From contig CAVTQY010000001.1 of NCBI GenBank assembly GCA_963736975.1, positions 496,001-560,000 of the forward strand: a stretch of 64,000 bases of DNA. The letters run 5' to 3'. Position 1 is the first letter of the stretch. Each line of letters opens with the position of its first letter. The position numbers were made by a program, and so were the translations under genes. Below are positions 16,424 to 24,941 of the stretch, in pieces. The DNA comes from CAVTQY01 sp963736975. GTDB taxonomy: Bacteria; Pseudomonadota; Alphaproteobacteria; Acetobacterales; Acetobacteraceae. Under the pieces are notes generated by a model. The model saw only the letters and a program-made list of their open reading frames with translations, had not been told where the DNA came from and ran no database searches.

Positions 16424-17605
16424 ATGCGATTCGGACTGTTCCATAACCTGCACGACCTCAGCAGGGAGCGCGACTACGCCGAGCTGCTTGATGAGCTGCG
16501 CGAGCTGGCGGCGATCTGCGACGAGACGGATTTCGACGTGCTGTGGATGCCGGAGCACCATTTCAGCGTGTGGGGGCGCGAACTGCTGCCTAATCCGCTG
16601 ATGGCCGCGGTCGACATCGCCGCCCGGACGAAGCGCATCCGGATCGGCCTCGCGGCGGCCATCGTGACATTCTGGCACCCGCTGCGCGCGGCCGAGGACA
16701 TCGCGCTGCTTGACCAACTCACTGGCGGGCGCGTGGAGATCGGGTTCGGGCGGGGCAATTACGGGCTCGAGGCCCTGAACCTCAATCCGGAGGCCAATCC
16801 GAACGACCAGGCGAAGAGTAAGCTGGTATTCGATGAGGCGGTCTCGGTGATCAAGGCCGCGCTCACGCGCGAGCGCTTTTCCTTCAAAGGGCAGGTCTAT
16901 CAGTTCCCGGCGCCGGGGTTCCGCGCCGACCGGGCGCACGCCGTGACCGATCCCGATTATGTCGACCCGCGCACCGGTGAGCTGGTGAAACTCTCGATCT
17001 ACCCGCGCGCGCGGCAGAACCCGCTGCCTATGTGGGAGGTGGTGAACTCGCTGGATTCCATTCAGCACGCGGCGCGGCAGGACCTCGGAATCATCATGTG
17101 GCGGCCGCCAGTGGCGGCGTTGCGCGAGCGGCTGCGCGTCTATCGCGACACGTTGCGGGAGGCCACCGGCAAGGACCTGCCGTCGGGCCAACGGGCGGCG
17201 ATCATGCGCGACGCCTTCGTGGCGGACACCGAAGAAGACGCGATGCGCATCGCCGGCGGACCGATGATGGACTCGCTCAACTTCTCCAACTGGCGCGGGC
17301 CGAGTGTTTACCTCAATCCCGGCGAAACGTTGTCGGCCGGCGAGGAAGCGGCGCTGAAGAAGCGTCTCACGTACGACTTCGTGCGTGATCGCAGCGTGTA
17401 CTTTGGCTCGCCGGAGCGCATCGTGCAGCAGATCCTGCATCTGCATCGCGAGACCGGCATCTCCAGCGTGGTGTTCAAAAGCTCATGGTCCGGACTGCCG
17501 CACGCGGCGGCACGGGACAGCGTCCGCCGGCTGGGAACCGAGGTGATCCCGGCGGTTCGCGCCGCGTTGCGCGCGACGGCACAGCGGCCGGTCGCCGCGG
17601 AATAA
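16424..17605 (+). CDS. LLM-class flavin-dependent oxidoreductase (luciferase-like monooxygenase)
   Basis: This 393-residue protein has the bacterial-luciferase TIM-barrel pattern: DVLWMPEHHFSVWGRELLPN early on, IRIGLAAAIVTFWHPLRAAE, then the typical LDQLTGGRVEIGFGRGNYG, and a C-terminal GSPERIVQQILHLHRETGIS. Such enzymes use reduced FMN and oxygen to oxidise diverse organic substrates. It is transcribed away from the transporter operon across a shared regulatory region and is followed, convergently, by the GntR regulator. The combination of importer, monooxygenase, aldo-keto reductase and hydrolase suggests uptake and breakdown of one organic compound that is not identified here. Confidence 0.92.
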   Translation: MRFGLFHNLHDLSRERDYAELLDELRELAAICDETDFDVLWMPEHHFSVWGRELLPNPLMAAVDIAARTKRIRIGLAAAIVTFWHPLRAAEDIALLDQLTGGRVEIGFGRGNYGLEALNLNPEANPNDQAKSKLVFDEAVSVIKAALTRERFSFKGQVYQFPAPGFRADRAHAVTDPDYVDPRTGELVKLSIYPRARQNPLPMWEVVNSLDSIQHAARQDLGIIMWRPPVAALRERLRVYRDTLREATGKDLPSGQRAAIMRDAFVADTEEDAMRIAGGPMMDSLNFSNWRGPSVYLNPGETLSAGEEAALKKRLTYDFVRDRSVYFGSPERIVQQILHLHRETGISSVVFKSSWSGLPHAAARDSVRRLGTEVIPAVRAALRATAQRPVAAE

Positions 17606-17619
17606 GCGGCGTGCGCCGC

Positions 17620-18279
17620 TCAGGCGCCGTCCCTCAGCACTTCCAGGGCGAACTGCGCCGAACGCTCGACGAAAGCGGCGCTGCGTCGGGCGGCAATGTC
17701 GGGTGTGCGCCTGCGCACCGCGGTGAAGATGCCGCGCAGCAAAGCTGCCGTCCGCAACTGGCGCGACTGCGGCGCAAGCTGTGTCGTCAGGTGCCGCAGA
17801 TAGATGATCCGCGCTTCAAGCGTCTCCAGAATCCGCTGTGCGATCTCATTGCCGCTGCCGCTCAGCAGCACCGCATAGAAGCCGCGGAACGCCTCGACAT
17901 AGGCGGGACCATCCAGCGCACGCGCCGCCGCTTCGGCACGCGCCACGGCCGCGCCCAACGCTGCCACCTGTTCATCGGTGGCACGGGCGATGAACAGGCG
18001 GGCCATGGCCGGCTCCAGCGCCGCGCGCACCTCGTAGATCTGCCGCGCCTCCTCGTGCGACACGTGCGCAACCGCGAAGACCCCGCGCTGGCCGCGAACA
18101 ACCAGACCCTCGGCCTCCAGCGACTGCAGCGCTGCGCGAACACCGGTGCGGCTGACCGCAAGGCGATCCACCATTTCGCGCTCCACGAGGCGCGTACCGG
18201 GTGCGAGGCGAAGCGTGAGGATCGCTTCGCGCAAGGTTCGCGTGCTGCGCCCAGCCGCGGTGTCCTGTTTCGGGCCCAT
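17620..18279 (-). CDS. GntR-family transcriptional regulator, FCD subfamily
   Basis: This 219-residue DNA-binding protein has an N-terminal winged helix-turn-helix (about residues 12-75: LREAILTLRLAPGTRLVERE and DRLAVSRTGVRAALQSLEAEG). An all-helical FCD effector domain follows (about 80-215, starting YEVRAALEPAMARLFIARA). FCD regulators sense small organic acids or sugars and usually repress adjacent catabolic genes. It sits between the luciferase-like gene and the alpha/beta hydrolase, divergent from the latter with a 41-base gap. It probably controls the cluster from 12011 to 19145 through the palindrome at 16346-16355. Confidence 0.92.
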   Translation of the reverse strand: MGPKQDTAAGRSTRTLREAILTLRLAPGTRLVEREMVDRLAVSRTGVRAALQSLEAEGLVVRGQRGVFAVAHVSHEEARQIYEVRAALEPAMARLFIARATDEQVAALGAAVARAEAAARALDGPAYVEAFRGFYAVLLSGSGNEIAQRILETLEARIIYLRHLTTQLAPQSRQLRTAALLRGIFTAVRRRTPDIAARRSAAFVERSAQFALEVLRDGA

Positions 18280-18320
18280 TATGCTCCTATACAGCGTGCA
18301 GAGTACGGAGAGGACGACGA

Positions 18321-19145
18321 ATGACCGAGCGCATGTTGGAGCGGAAGGACGCGCCTGCGCTCCGCTATTGTGACGATGGCGGCGAGGGGCCGCCGGTGAT
18401 GCTGATCCATGGCGTCGGTGCCGACGGGGCGAGCTGGGACCAGATCGCCGGGGCGTTGTCCTCCGAATTCCGCGTCTTGCGTCTCGATCTGCGCGGACAT
18501 GGGCGGTCCGGACATATCGACGGCGCGCTGACGCTCGAGGATTTCGTCAGGGACGTAATGGATGTGCTGGATGCCGGCGCAGTGCCGGCCGCGCATGTCG
18601 TGGGATTTTCTCTCGGCGGCATGATCGCGCAGGCAATCGCGTTGCAGCACGCGCACCGCGTGCGCCGTCTGGTGCTGCTCAGCGCGGTGGCAGGCCGCAC
18701 CGCGGAAGAGCGCGAGCGGGTACAGGCACGCCTGGCCATTCTGCGGGAAGAGGGTATCGCCGCGATCACCGGCGCGGCGCAGGAACGATGGTTCACGCCG
18801 GACTTCATCGCCCGTAATCCCGAACTGGTGCAGCGGCAAATCACGCAACTGCAGCAAAATCACGCGCCTTCCTACGCCGCCGCCTACACCGTGTTCTCCA
18901 CCAGTGATCTTGGCGAGCGGCTGCATGCAATCCGAGCGCCAACGCTGATCGCGACCGGTGAGCACGATGTCGGCTCCAATACGCGGATGGCGCGCTACAT
19001 GCATACACAGATCCTGGGCTCGCGGATGGAGATCCTGCCCGGTTTGCGGCACAGCATCCTGGTCGAGGCTCCTGATCTGATCACGCGCCTGCTGCGAGAG
19101 TTCCTCACTGCCCGACATGATCACGGGACTCGCGCGAGCGGCTAA
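18321..19145 (+). CDS. Alpha/beta-fold hydrolase (3-oxoadipate enol-lactonase-like)
   Basis: This 274-residue hydrolase has the oxyanion-hole segment MLIHGVGADGASWDQ, RLDLRGHGRSG, and the nucleophile elbow GFSLGGM with Ser97. The expected acid is in TGEHDVGSN and the catalytic histidine in LPGLRHSILVEA. The overall pattern is close to enol-lactone hydrolases and related C-C or ester hydrolases. It is divergent from the GntR gene and likely part of the same pathway. It ends 12 bases before the addA start, so the catabolic cluster abuts the DNA-repair genes directly. Confidence 0.88.
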   Translation: MTERMLERKDAPALRYCDDGGEGPPVMLIHGVGADGASWDQIAGALSSEFRVLRLDLRGHGRSGHIDGALTLEDFVRDVMDVLDAGAVPAAHVVGFSLGGMIAQAIALQHAHRVRRLVLLSAVAGRTAEERERVQARLAILREEGIAAITGAAQERWFTPDFIARNPELVQRQITQLQQNHAPSYAAAYTVFSTSDLGERLHAIRAPTLIATGEHDVGSNTRMARYMHTQILGSRMEILPGLRHSILVEAPDLITRLLREFLTARHDHGTRASG

Positions 19146-19157
19146 GCTGGCGACCAG

Positions 19158-22100
19158 ATGAACGACGCACTCTCGGCCCGCGACCAGGCCCATACCGACC
19201 AACTCGCCGCCTCCGATCCGGCCGTTTCAGCCTTCGTCGGCGCCTCCGCCGGTTCGGGCAAGACCAAGCTGCTCACGGATCGCCTGCTACGCCTCATGCT
19301 GGGCGGTGCACGCCCCGAGCGCATCCAGTGCCTCACCTTCACCAAGGCCGCCGCCGCCGAGATGGCGCTCCGCCTGCAACGCACGCTGGGGCGCTGGGTC
19401 ACGCTGCCCGACGCCGAGCTCGACGCTGCCCTCCGCAACCTCGCGATCACCCCCACCCCTGCCCTGCGCGCCCACGCCCGTGCGCTGTTCGCTACCGTGC
19501 TGGACCTCCCCGGCGGCATGCGCATCGGCACCATCCACGCCTTCTGCCAGTCGCTGCTGCGTCGCTTCCCGCTTGAAGCAGCCCTGTCGCCGCATTTCGA
19601 GTTGGCCGACGAACGCGACGCCGACGCCGCCCTGCTGCAAGCCCGCGAAACCATGCTCGCCCGCGCTGCGGCGCCGGAGATGCGCGCCGCCCTGGAGCGG
19701 CTTGCCGGGCTGACCAGCGCCGACCATTTCGGCCGCCTCGTCGCCGCGCTGCAAAGCGACCGCAAGCGGCTCGCTGCCGCACTCGGCCTCGGCGCCGGCC
19801 TCGCCGCCGCCCAGCGTCGTGCTCTTGCGATCGGCGTGGACACCGAGACCGACCTGATTGCCCAGGCCGTAAACTGGCAGGCGGAACGCACCCTGCGCCA
19901 AACGGCGGAATGCGTGCTGCGCGACGGCTCGCCCAAATTCCGCGATAAAGCCGAGCGGCTGCTGGGCTGGCTCGGCCTGGAAACGCGGGACCGCATCGCC
20001 CACTGGAACGAATGGCTCGGCGAATTCCTCCTGGCCGACGGCACGCCGCGCAAGGACGGCGCCTTCCTCAACAAGAAACTCGCCGCCACCGCGCCGGCCT
20101 TCATCGCCGCTTTCCAGGCCGAGGTTACCCGCGTGGCCGACATCCAGGACGCGCGCCGAGGCCTCGCCATGGCCGAGGTCTCGCACGCCCTGGTCACGCT
20201 CGCCGCCCCGGTGCTGGACGCCTACACGCGGCGCAAGGACGAAACCGGCCTGCTCGACTACGACGATCTCATCGGCCGCACCCAGGATCTGCTGGTCGAT
20301 CCCGGCGCTGCCTGGGTGCTCTACAAGCTCGATGGCGGCCTCGACCACCTGCTGCTCGATGAGGTGCAGGACACGGCGCCGGCGCAATGGCGCATCGCCC
20401 ACGCGCTCACCGCCGAGTTCTTTGCCGGCAGCGGCGCGCGGGACGTGAACCGAACTGTGTTCGCCGTGGGCGATCGCAAGCAGTCGATCTATTCCTTCCA
20501 GGGCGCCGATATCGACGCGTTCAACCGCTCCCGGGCCCTGCTCGCCCGGCGCGCGCGGGAAGCCGGTCAGAGCTGGATCGAACGCCCGCTCGACGTCTCC
20601 TTCCGCTCCACCACACCCGTCCTCGCTCTGGTCGATGCTGTATTCGCCGCGCCGCTCGCCGCTGCCGGGGTCTGCGAGCCGGGCACGCTCGCGCACATCG
20701 CCGACCGCGCCGGCCATGCCGGCGCCGTCGAGCTGTGGCCGCTGACACCGCCGCCGCCGGAAAACGAGCCCCCCGCCTGGAGCGTGCCGTCGGCCAACCA
20801 GGGCCTCACCTCGGCGCCGCATCTGCTGGCCGAGGCTCTGGCCCGCCGCATCGCCGCCGAGACCAATGGCTCAGTCATGCTGGAAAGCCGCGGGCGCCGG
20901 CTCCGGCCCGGCGATGTGATGGTGCTGGTCCGCCGCCGCAACGACTTCGCCCGCTGCCTGCTGCGCGAGCTGAAACGCCATGGTGTGCCCGTTGCCGGCC
21001 TCGACCGGCTGGTGCTGACGGAGCAGCCGGCCGTCCAGGACCTCATGGCGCTCGCCGACGCGCTGCTGCTGCCACCCGACGACCTGACCTTGGCATGTTT
21101 CCTCACCAGCCCGCTCGGCGGCCTGGCCGATGCCAGCCTCATGGAGCTGGCGATCGACCGGCCCGGCAATTTATGGGACGCGCTGCGCACCCGCGCCCAT
21201 GAGCGCCCGGACTGGCACGCCGCCGCCACGCTGTTCACCGCACTGCTCGCCCGCGTGGACTACGCCACCCCGCACGCCCTGCTGGCCGAAGCGCTCGGAC
21301 CCCTCGGCGGCCGGGCACGCCTCTTCGCCCGCCTCGGTGCCGAGGCGGGCGAGCCGGTGGACGAGCTCCTGAACGCCGCCCTGACCTATGCCCGCCGGCA
21401 CCCGCCGAGCCTGCAGGGCTTCCTGCATTGGCTGCGCGGCTCCGGCGCCGATGTGAAGCGCGAGCAGGAAGCGGGCGGCGAGGTCGTGCGCATCATGACT
21501 GTGCATGGCGCCAAAGGACTGCAGGCGCCGCTGGTGATCCTGCCCGACACCACCGCGCTACCGCCGGAGGACGGCACCGTGCTGTGGGGCCCGGACCCCG
21601 CCACCGGCCGCGAAGTGCCCCTGTGGGCGCCACGAAAGGAACTGCGCTGCGCCGCCGGCGAGCAACTGCGCGCCGCGGTCGCCGCCAAGCGCCTGGAGGA
21701 GCATAACCGGCTGCTCTACGTCGCCCTGACCCGCGCCGAGGACCGGCTGCTGATCTGCGGCTGGGAACCGCGCCGCGGCGTGCCCGACACATGTTGGTAT
21801 TCGCTGGTGCGCCAGGGCTTCGCCGCGATCGGCGCCGGGACACAGCAATTCGACGCCTGGCCCGGCGAGGCGCTCCGCCACGCCGCATCCCAAACCGTCG
21901 CCCCGCGCCCCGAACCACCGGGCGATACCGGCCCGCCGCCGGAATTGCCCGTGTGGGCCGGCCGCGCACCCGATTGGCGGCCGGCGCCGCCTCCGGCCGA
22001 GCCCACCCGCCCCGAGCCTTTGGCGCCGAGCCGCCCGACCGGCGTGGAACTCGGGCCCGTGCCCGCTGCCGCCTCGCCGCTATCGGATGGCGTCGATCGC

Positions 22101-22592
22101 TTCCGTCGCGGCCGCCTGATCCACACTCTGCTGCAACACCTTCCCGACCTTCCCCCCGACCGACGGCAAGCGGCCGCCGCTGCCTGGCTTGACCGGCCCG
22201 GCCACGGCCTCCCCGAAGGCGAGGCGGTCCGGATTGGCGCCGAGCTGGCCGCCATCCTCGATCACCCCAACCTCGCCCCTTTGTTCGGCCCCGAAAGCCG
22301 CGCCGAGGTGCCGCTCAGCGGCATGGTAGGCAACAAGGTGGTGGGCGGTCTGGTGGATCGGCTGGCCGTGCTGCCGGACCGGATCATGGTTGCGGACTTC
22401 AAGACTAACCGCCGCGCCCCCGCTTCCGCGGCCGATACGCCGGTGATGTATCTGCGCCAGATGGCCGCTTATCGCGCCGTGCTTCGCCAGGTCTTCCCCA
22501 ACCGGCCGGTGCAATGCACGCTGGTCTGGACGCATGCCACGCAGGTCACACCGTTGCCGGATGCGTTGCTCGACGCCCACGCACCCTGTTGA
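19158..22592 (+). CDS. addA: AddA helicase-nuclease subunit (double-strand break repair)
   Basis: AddA is the UvrD-type helicase plus nuclease subunit of the AddAB enzyme that resects double-strand breaks for RecA. The 1144-residue protein has Walker A at about 28-37 (GASAGSGKTK) and helicase motif Ia-like IQCLTFTKAAAAEMALR. It also has motif II LDEVQDTAPAQW, FAVGDRKQSIYSFQGAD, RIMTVHGAKGLQAPLVIL and LYVALTRAEDRLLICGW. The C-terminal RecB-type nuclease shows GGLVDRL (Asp near 1067) and VADFKTNR (Asp near 1080, Lys near 1082). All motifs are intact. trxA follows 52 bases later, as in other Alphaproteobacteria. addB, normally immediately upstream, is not present here. Confidence 0.95.
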   Translation: MNDALSARDQAHTDQLAASDPAVSAFVGASAGSGKTKLLTDRLLRLMLGGARPERIQCLTFTKAAAAEMALRLQRTLGRWVTLPDAELDAALRNLAITPTPALRAHARALFATVLDLPGGMRIGTIHAFCQSLLRRFPLEAALSPHFELADERDADAALLQARETMLARAAAPEMRAALERLAGLTSADHFGRLVAALQSDRKRLAAALGLGAGLAAAQRRALAIGVDTETDLIAQAVNWQAERTLRQTAECVLRDGSPKFRDKAERLLGWLGLETRDRIAHWNEWLGEFLLADGTPRKDGAFLNKKLAATAPAFIAAFQAEVTRVADIQDARRGLAMAEVSHALVTLAAPVLDAYTRRKDETGLLDYDDLIGRTQDLLVDPGAAWVLYKLDGGLDHLLLDEVQDTAPAQWRIAHALTAEFFAGSGARDVNRTVFAVGDRKQSIYSFQGADIDAFNRSRALLARRAREAGQSWIERPLDVSFRSTTPVLALVDAVFAAPLAAAGVCEPGTLAHIADRAGHAGAVELWPLTPPPPENEPPAWSVPSANQGLTSAPHLLAEALARRIAAETNGSVMLESRGRRLRPGDVMVLVRRRNDFARCLLRELKRHGVPVAGLDRLVLTEQPAVQDLMALADALLLPPDDLTLACFLTSPLGGLADASLMELAIDRPGNLWDALRTRAHERPDWHAAATLFTALLARVDYATPHALLAEALGPLGGRARLFARLGAEAGEPVDELLNAALTYARRHPPSLQGFLHWLRGSGADVKREQEAGGEVVRIMTVHGAKGLQAPLVILPDTTALPPEDGTVLWGPDPATGREVPLWAPRKELRCAAGEQLRAAVAAKRLEEHNRLLYVALTRAEDRLLICGWEPRRGVPDTCWYSLVRQGFAAIGAGTQQFDAWPGEALRHAASQTVAPRPEPPGDTGPPPELPVWAGRAPDWRPAPPPAEPTRPEPLAPSRPTGVELGPVPAAASPLSDGVDRFRRGRLIHTLLQHLPDLPPDRRQAAAAAWLDRPGHGLPEGEAVRIGAELAAILDHPNLAPLFGPESRAEVPLSGMVGNKVVGGLVDRLAVLPDRIMVADFKTNRRAPASAADTPVMYLRQMAAYRAVLRQVFPNRPVQCTLVWTHATQVTPLPDALLDAHAPC

Positions 22593-22644
22593 TCGGCCGA
22601 TCCGCGCGCCCCACGTTCTCCGCCCAAACGAAAGGGCCACACGC

Positions 22645-22971
22645 ATGAGCGCCAATACGAAACCGGTGACCGACCAGAGCTTCGTGGCCGACGTGCTGAA
22701 AGCGCCCGGCCCGGTGCTGGTGGATTTCTGGGCCGAATGGTGCGGCCCCTGCAAAATGATCGGCCCGGCCCTCGAAGAGCTGGCCGGCGAATTTGCCGGC
22801 AAGCTGACCGTGGCGAAGGTGAACATCGACGACAATCCCGGCACGCCGAACACCTACGGCGTGCGCGGGATTCCGACGCTGATCCTGTTCAAGGACGGCA
22901 AGCCGGCCGCGCAGCAGGTCGGTGCGTTGCCCAAGAGCCGCCTCAAGGAGTGGATCAGCGGCAACTTGTAG
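22645..22971 (+). CDS. trxA: Thioredoxin
   Basis: This is a cytosolic dithiol-disulfide reductant, 108 residues. The active site is FWAEWCGPCKM, followed by AKVNIDDNPGTPNTYGVRGI and the conserved cis-Pro segment GIPTLILFKDG. The ATG at 22645 is chosen because the conserved N-terminal strand begins about ten residues later. It is downstream of addA on the same strand. Its last 17 bases overlap the 3' end of the convergent SRPBCC remnant. Confidence 0.96.
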   Translation: MSANTKPVTDQSFVADVLKAPGPVLVDFWAEWCGPCKMIGPALEELAGEFAGKLTVAKVNIDDNPGTPNTYGVRGIPTLILFKDGKPAAQQVGALPKSRLKEWISGNL

Positions 22972-23262
22972 CGGCCCTCGCGAGCGGCTCGGCGGCCTCC
23001 AGAAGGCTCTTGAGGCTCGACAGGACCATCGGCCAGCCGCCCGACACTGCCTCGATGAACTTCGACCGCGGCGCATCGATTTCGTGCGTAACAGTCAGCT
23101 TGGCCGTGTCGCCCGTTGCTTCGATCTCGAAGGTGCAGCGCGAATGACCTTCCTCGTGCAGTTCGGCTTTTCGGCCTCGACCACCTCTCCGGCATCGGCG
23201 ACGCGCCCGTCCGAGAACATCAGCTTCCAAGATGAGCCTGGCTCCCAGGTGGTCTCGTGCCG
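22955..23262 (-). pseudogene. SRPBCC/AHA1-type protein, 5' end lost and internally frameshifted
   Basis: Reading leftward from 23262, one frame gives RHETTWEPGSSWKLMFSDGR then VADAGEVVEAEKPN. A second frame from about 23170 gives ELHEEGHSRCTFEIEATGDT, then KLTVTHEIDAPRSKFIEAVS and GGWPMVLSSLKSLLEAAEPL. Together they match the middle and end of a roughly 145-residue START-like (Hsp90-activator C-terminal type) protein. About 35 N-terminal codons are replaced by a palindromic repeat at 23264-23326. About ten codons around the 'EKPN ... ELHEEG' junction are missing, with a frame change. It cannot encode a working protein. Confidence 0.8.
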
Positions 23263-23263
23263 C

Positions 23264-23326
23264 ACCCCTCCCCTTGCGGGAGGGGTTGGGGAGGGGGCGG
23301 CGGCGCCCCCCAGCCGTCCCCCAACC
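23264..23326. repeat. GC-rich dispersed palindromic element (CCCCTCCC type)
   Basis: The element contains CCCCTCCC(CTTGC)GGGAGGGG followed by GGTTGGGGAG...CCCCCAACC, that is, two adjoining hairpins. A close relative lies at 61522-61560, and shorter 'CTCTCCCG...CGGGAGAG' relatives lie at 54957, 58297 and 63505. It sits exactly where the SRPBCC gene loses its 5' end, so its insertion, or recombination at it, probably removed that end. Confidence 0.75.
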
Positions 23327-23334
23327 GCGAATGA

Positions 23335-23714
23335 TCAGCCTTTCGCTGTAGGTGTCATCAGACCTACGGCAGCTCCCGTGCTGTCTTTGATGAAACCAAG
23401 TCGGCCCACATCGGGCACATCGAAGCGGGACGCAGCACCGTTCCGCCCTGCTGCGTGGCCAACGTCACGCGCGCGTCCACGTCGTCCACCTCCAGATACT
23501 CGAACCAGTGCGGCGGGATCTCCGCCGGCATATCCTGCGGCATGTCCATCAGCCCGGCGACCGGCTTGCCGCCCACTTCGGCAATCCAGTAAGTGCCGCC
23601 ACCGGGCGCCTGCATCCCATTGTAACTCCACCCGGCGAGGCGAGCATAAAACGCCTTGGCACCCTCGATATCGCGCGTCAGCAGCTCATTCCATATGAAA
23701 GTTCCATGCGGCAT
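23335..23714 (-). pseudogene. VOC/glyoxalase-family protein, single frameshift
   Basis: From the ATG at 23714 the frame reads MPHGTFIWNELLTRDIEGAK through WSYNGMQAPGGGTYWIAEVG and HWFEYLEVDDVDARV to QQGGTVLRP. After a one-base loss near 23425 it must shift to reach FDVPDVGRLGFIKDSTGAAV and GLMTPTAKG, ending at 23335. The joined protein of about 126 residues is a standard two-module glyoxalase/bleomycin-resistance fold protein, close to the glyoxalase-like subfamily with the GRLGFIKDPxGAxVGLxxP ending. As sequenced, the unshifted frame ends in unrelated residues. It lies beside the SRPBCC remnant and may represent the same episode of decay. Confidence 0.82.
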
Positions 23715-23747
23715 CGATGTCTCCCATTGGTATGACCGCTGGATTCT

Positions 23748-23856
23748 TAGCACGGAGGACGGGCAAGAGCCACGGAGCACCACAGAGGCCGCTTCAGGTG
23801 CGAGCCTCGCTGAAAGCTCCGTGGCGCTCCGCGTCCCTCAATCGTCCTCCGTGCTA
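23748..23856. repeat. Long nested inverted repeat between the VOC remnant and the cox genes
   Basis: The outer arms TAGCACGGAGGAC (23748-23760) and GTCCTCCGTGCTA (23844-23856) are a perfect 13-bp inverted repeat. The inner arms GCCACGGAGC (23769-23778) and GCTCCGTGGC (23816-23825) are a perfect 10-bp inverted repeat within it. The RNA could form one long stem of about 108 bases. 'Cacggagg' type repeats occur in many bacterial genomes as interspersed elements. This copy lies directly downstream of the leftward cox genes, where a transcription end is expected; it carries no protein. Confidence 0.7.
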
Positions 23857-23861
23857 GAACT

Positions 23862-23993
23862 CTACGACTTCGTCAACTTGACGATGGTGATCGCATAAAA
23901 CAGCGCGCTCAACGCCAGCAGCACGATCAGCATCGCCCAGTTGCGGACGCGCCGGCGGCGTTTTCTCTCCTGGTCAGGATCACGCGCCGTCAC
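23862..23993 (-). CDS. Small single-membrane-span protein of the cytochrome oxidase operon (CoxF-like)
   Basis: This 43-residue product starts at a GTG (23993) located 8 bases after the ctaB stop. It has a strongly basic N-terminus (ARDPDQERKRRRRVRNW), one membrane helix (about residues 18-38, WAMLIVLLALSALFYAITIV), and the ending KLTKS. Short proteins of this layout commonly follow ctaB in alphaproteobacterial oxidase operons and are annotated CoxF or as hypothetical. Its role is unknown; an assembly or subunit-like role is inference from position. The usual next genes, ctaG and the subunit III gene, are absent: a long inverted repeat follows instead. Confidence 0.72.
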   Translation of the reverse strand: MTARDPDQERKRRRRVRNWAMLIVLLALSALFYAITIVKLTKS

Positions 23994-23998
23994 GCCTG

Positions 23999-24937
23999 TC
24001 AGCCAATCAGGCGATCGACGGCCAGTACGCCAAACAGCACGAACAGATAAACGATCGAGTATTTGAACGCCGCCTTCGCCGGACCGTCCCGCGTCAGGCT
24101 GACACCCTTCGCATCCTGCTGATCGCGGAACACGCGCCACGCGCTCGCCAGGAACCCGCCCCCCAAGGCGAGTGCCGCAACCCCATACACCGGTCCGGCA
24201 AAACCGATAGCCCAGGGCGACACCGACAGCCCAACCAGCAACACCGTGTAAGCCAGGATCTGCCGCCGGGTCGCCGCCGCGCCGGCAACCACCGGCAGCA
24301 TCGGCACCCCCGCCCGCTCATAGTCCGAGTTGGAGAACAGCGCGAGCGACCAGAAATGCGGCGGCGTCCAGACAAACACGATCGCGAACAGCAGCAGCGG
24401 CACAAGCTGGATCGACCCGGTTACGGCCGCCCATCCCACTAAGGGCGGGAATGCGCCGGCGGCGCCGCCGATGACGATGTTCTGCGGCGTCCGCCGCTTC
24501 AGCCACACCGTATACACAAAGACATAGAAACCGATCGACAGCGCCAGCACGGTCGCAGCCACCCAGTTGGTGGCCAGAAACATCACCATCACCGAAGCGA
24601 CCGCCAGCACCACGCCAAAGGCCAGTGCCGCATCGGCCGGCAGCCGCCCGGCCGGGATCGGCCGGTTACGGGTCCGCCGCATCACCGCGTCGATGTCGCG
24701 GTCGTACCACATGTTGATCGCACCGCAGGCTCCGGCGCCCACGGCGATACACAGCACGGCGGTGAAGCCCAGCACCGGATTGAGATGACCGGGCGCGATC
24801 AGCAACCCGATCAGGCCGGTGAACACAACGAGCGTCATCACCCGCGGCTTGAGCAGCGCGATCCAGTCGCCGAGCTCGGTCTCCTGCGCCAGGGCAGGCT
24901 TGCCCGCACTCTCGGCAAGCAACGGGCTCCCACTCAT
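23999..24937 (-). CDS. ctaB: Protoheme IX farnesyltransferase (heme O synthase)
   Basis: This is a UbiA-superfamily inner-membrane prenyltransferase that converts heme B to heme O by adding farnesyl, needed for heme a in the oxidase encoded next to it. The 312-residue protein has about nine membrane segments. It has the first Asp-rich motif as NMWYDRDIDAVMRRT, followed by RNRPIPAGRL. The second conserved loop around FVWTPPHFWSLALF is also intact. It is downstream of ctaD by 4 bases, so translation is probably coupled within the operon ctaC-ctaD-ctaB. Confidence 0.95.
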   Translation of the reverse strand: MSGSPLLAESAGKPALAQETELGDWIALLKPRVMTLVVFTGLIGLLIAPGHLNPVLGFTAVLCIAVGAGACGAINMWYDRDIDAVMRRTRNRPIPAGRLPADAALAFGVVLAVASVMVMFLATNWVAATVLALSIGFYVFVYTVWLKRRTPQNIVIGGAAGAFPPLVGWAAVTGSIQLVPLLLFAIVFVWTPPHFWSLALFSNSDYERAGVPMLPVVAGAAATRRQILAYTVLLVGLSVSPWAIGFAGPVYGVAALALGGGFLASAWRVFRDQQDAKGVSLTRDGPAKAAFKYSIVYLFVLFGVLAVDRLIG

Positions 24938-24941
24938 GCGA

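Noticed and set aside
15320..17446. Extension of the DppC-like frame far upstream, giving a 967-codon frame
   Set aside because: The upstream part overlaps the DppB-like and luciferase-like genes and lacks similarity; the GTG at 15319 with the GTGA overlap explains the real start.
19287..20822. 511-codon open frame on the minus strand
   Set aside because: It is antisense to addA and has no domain signature.
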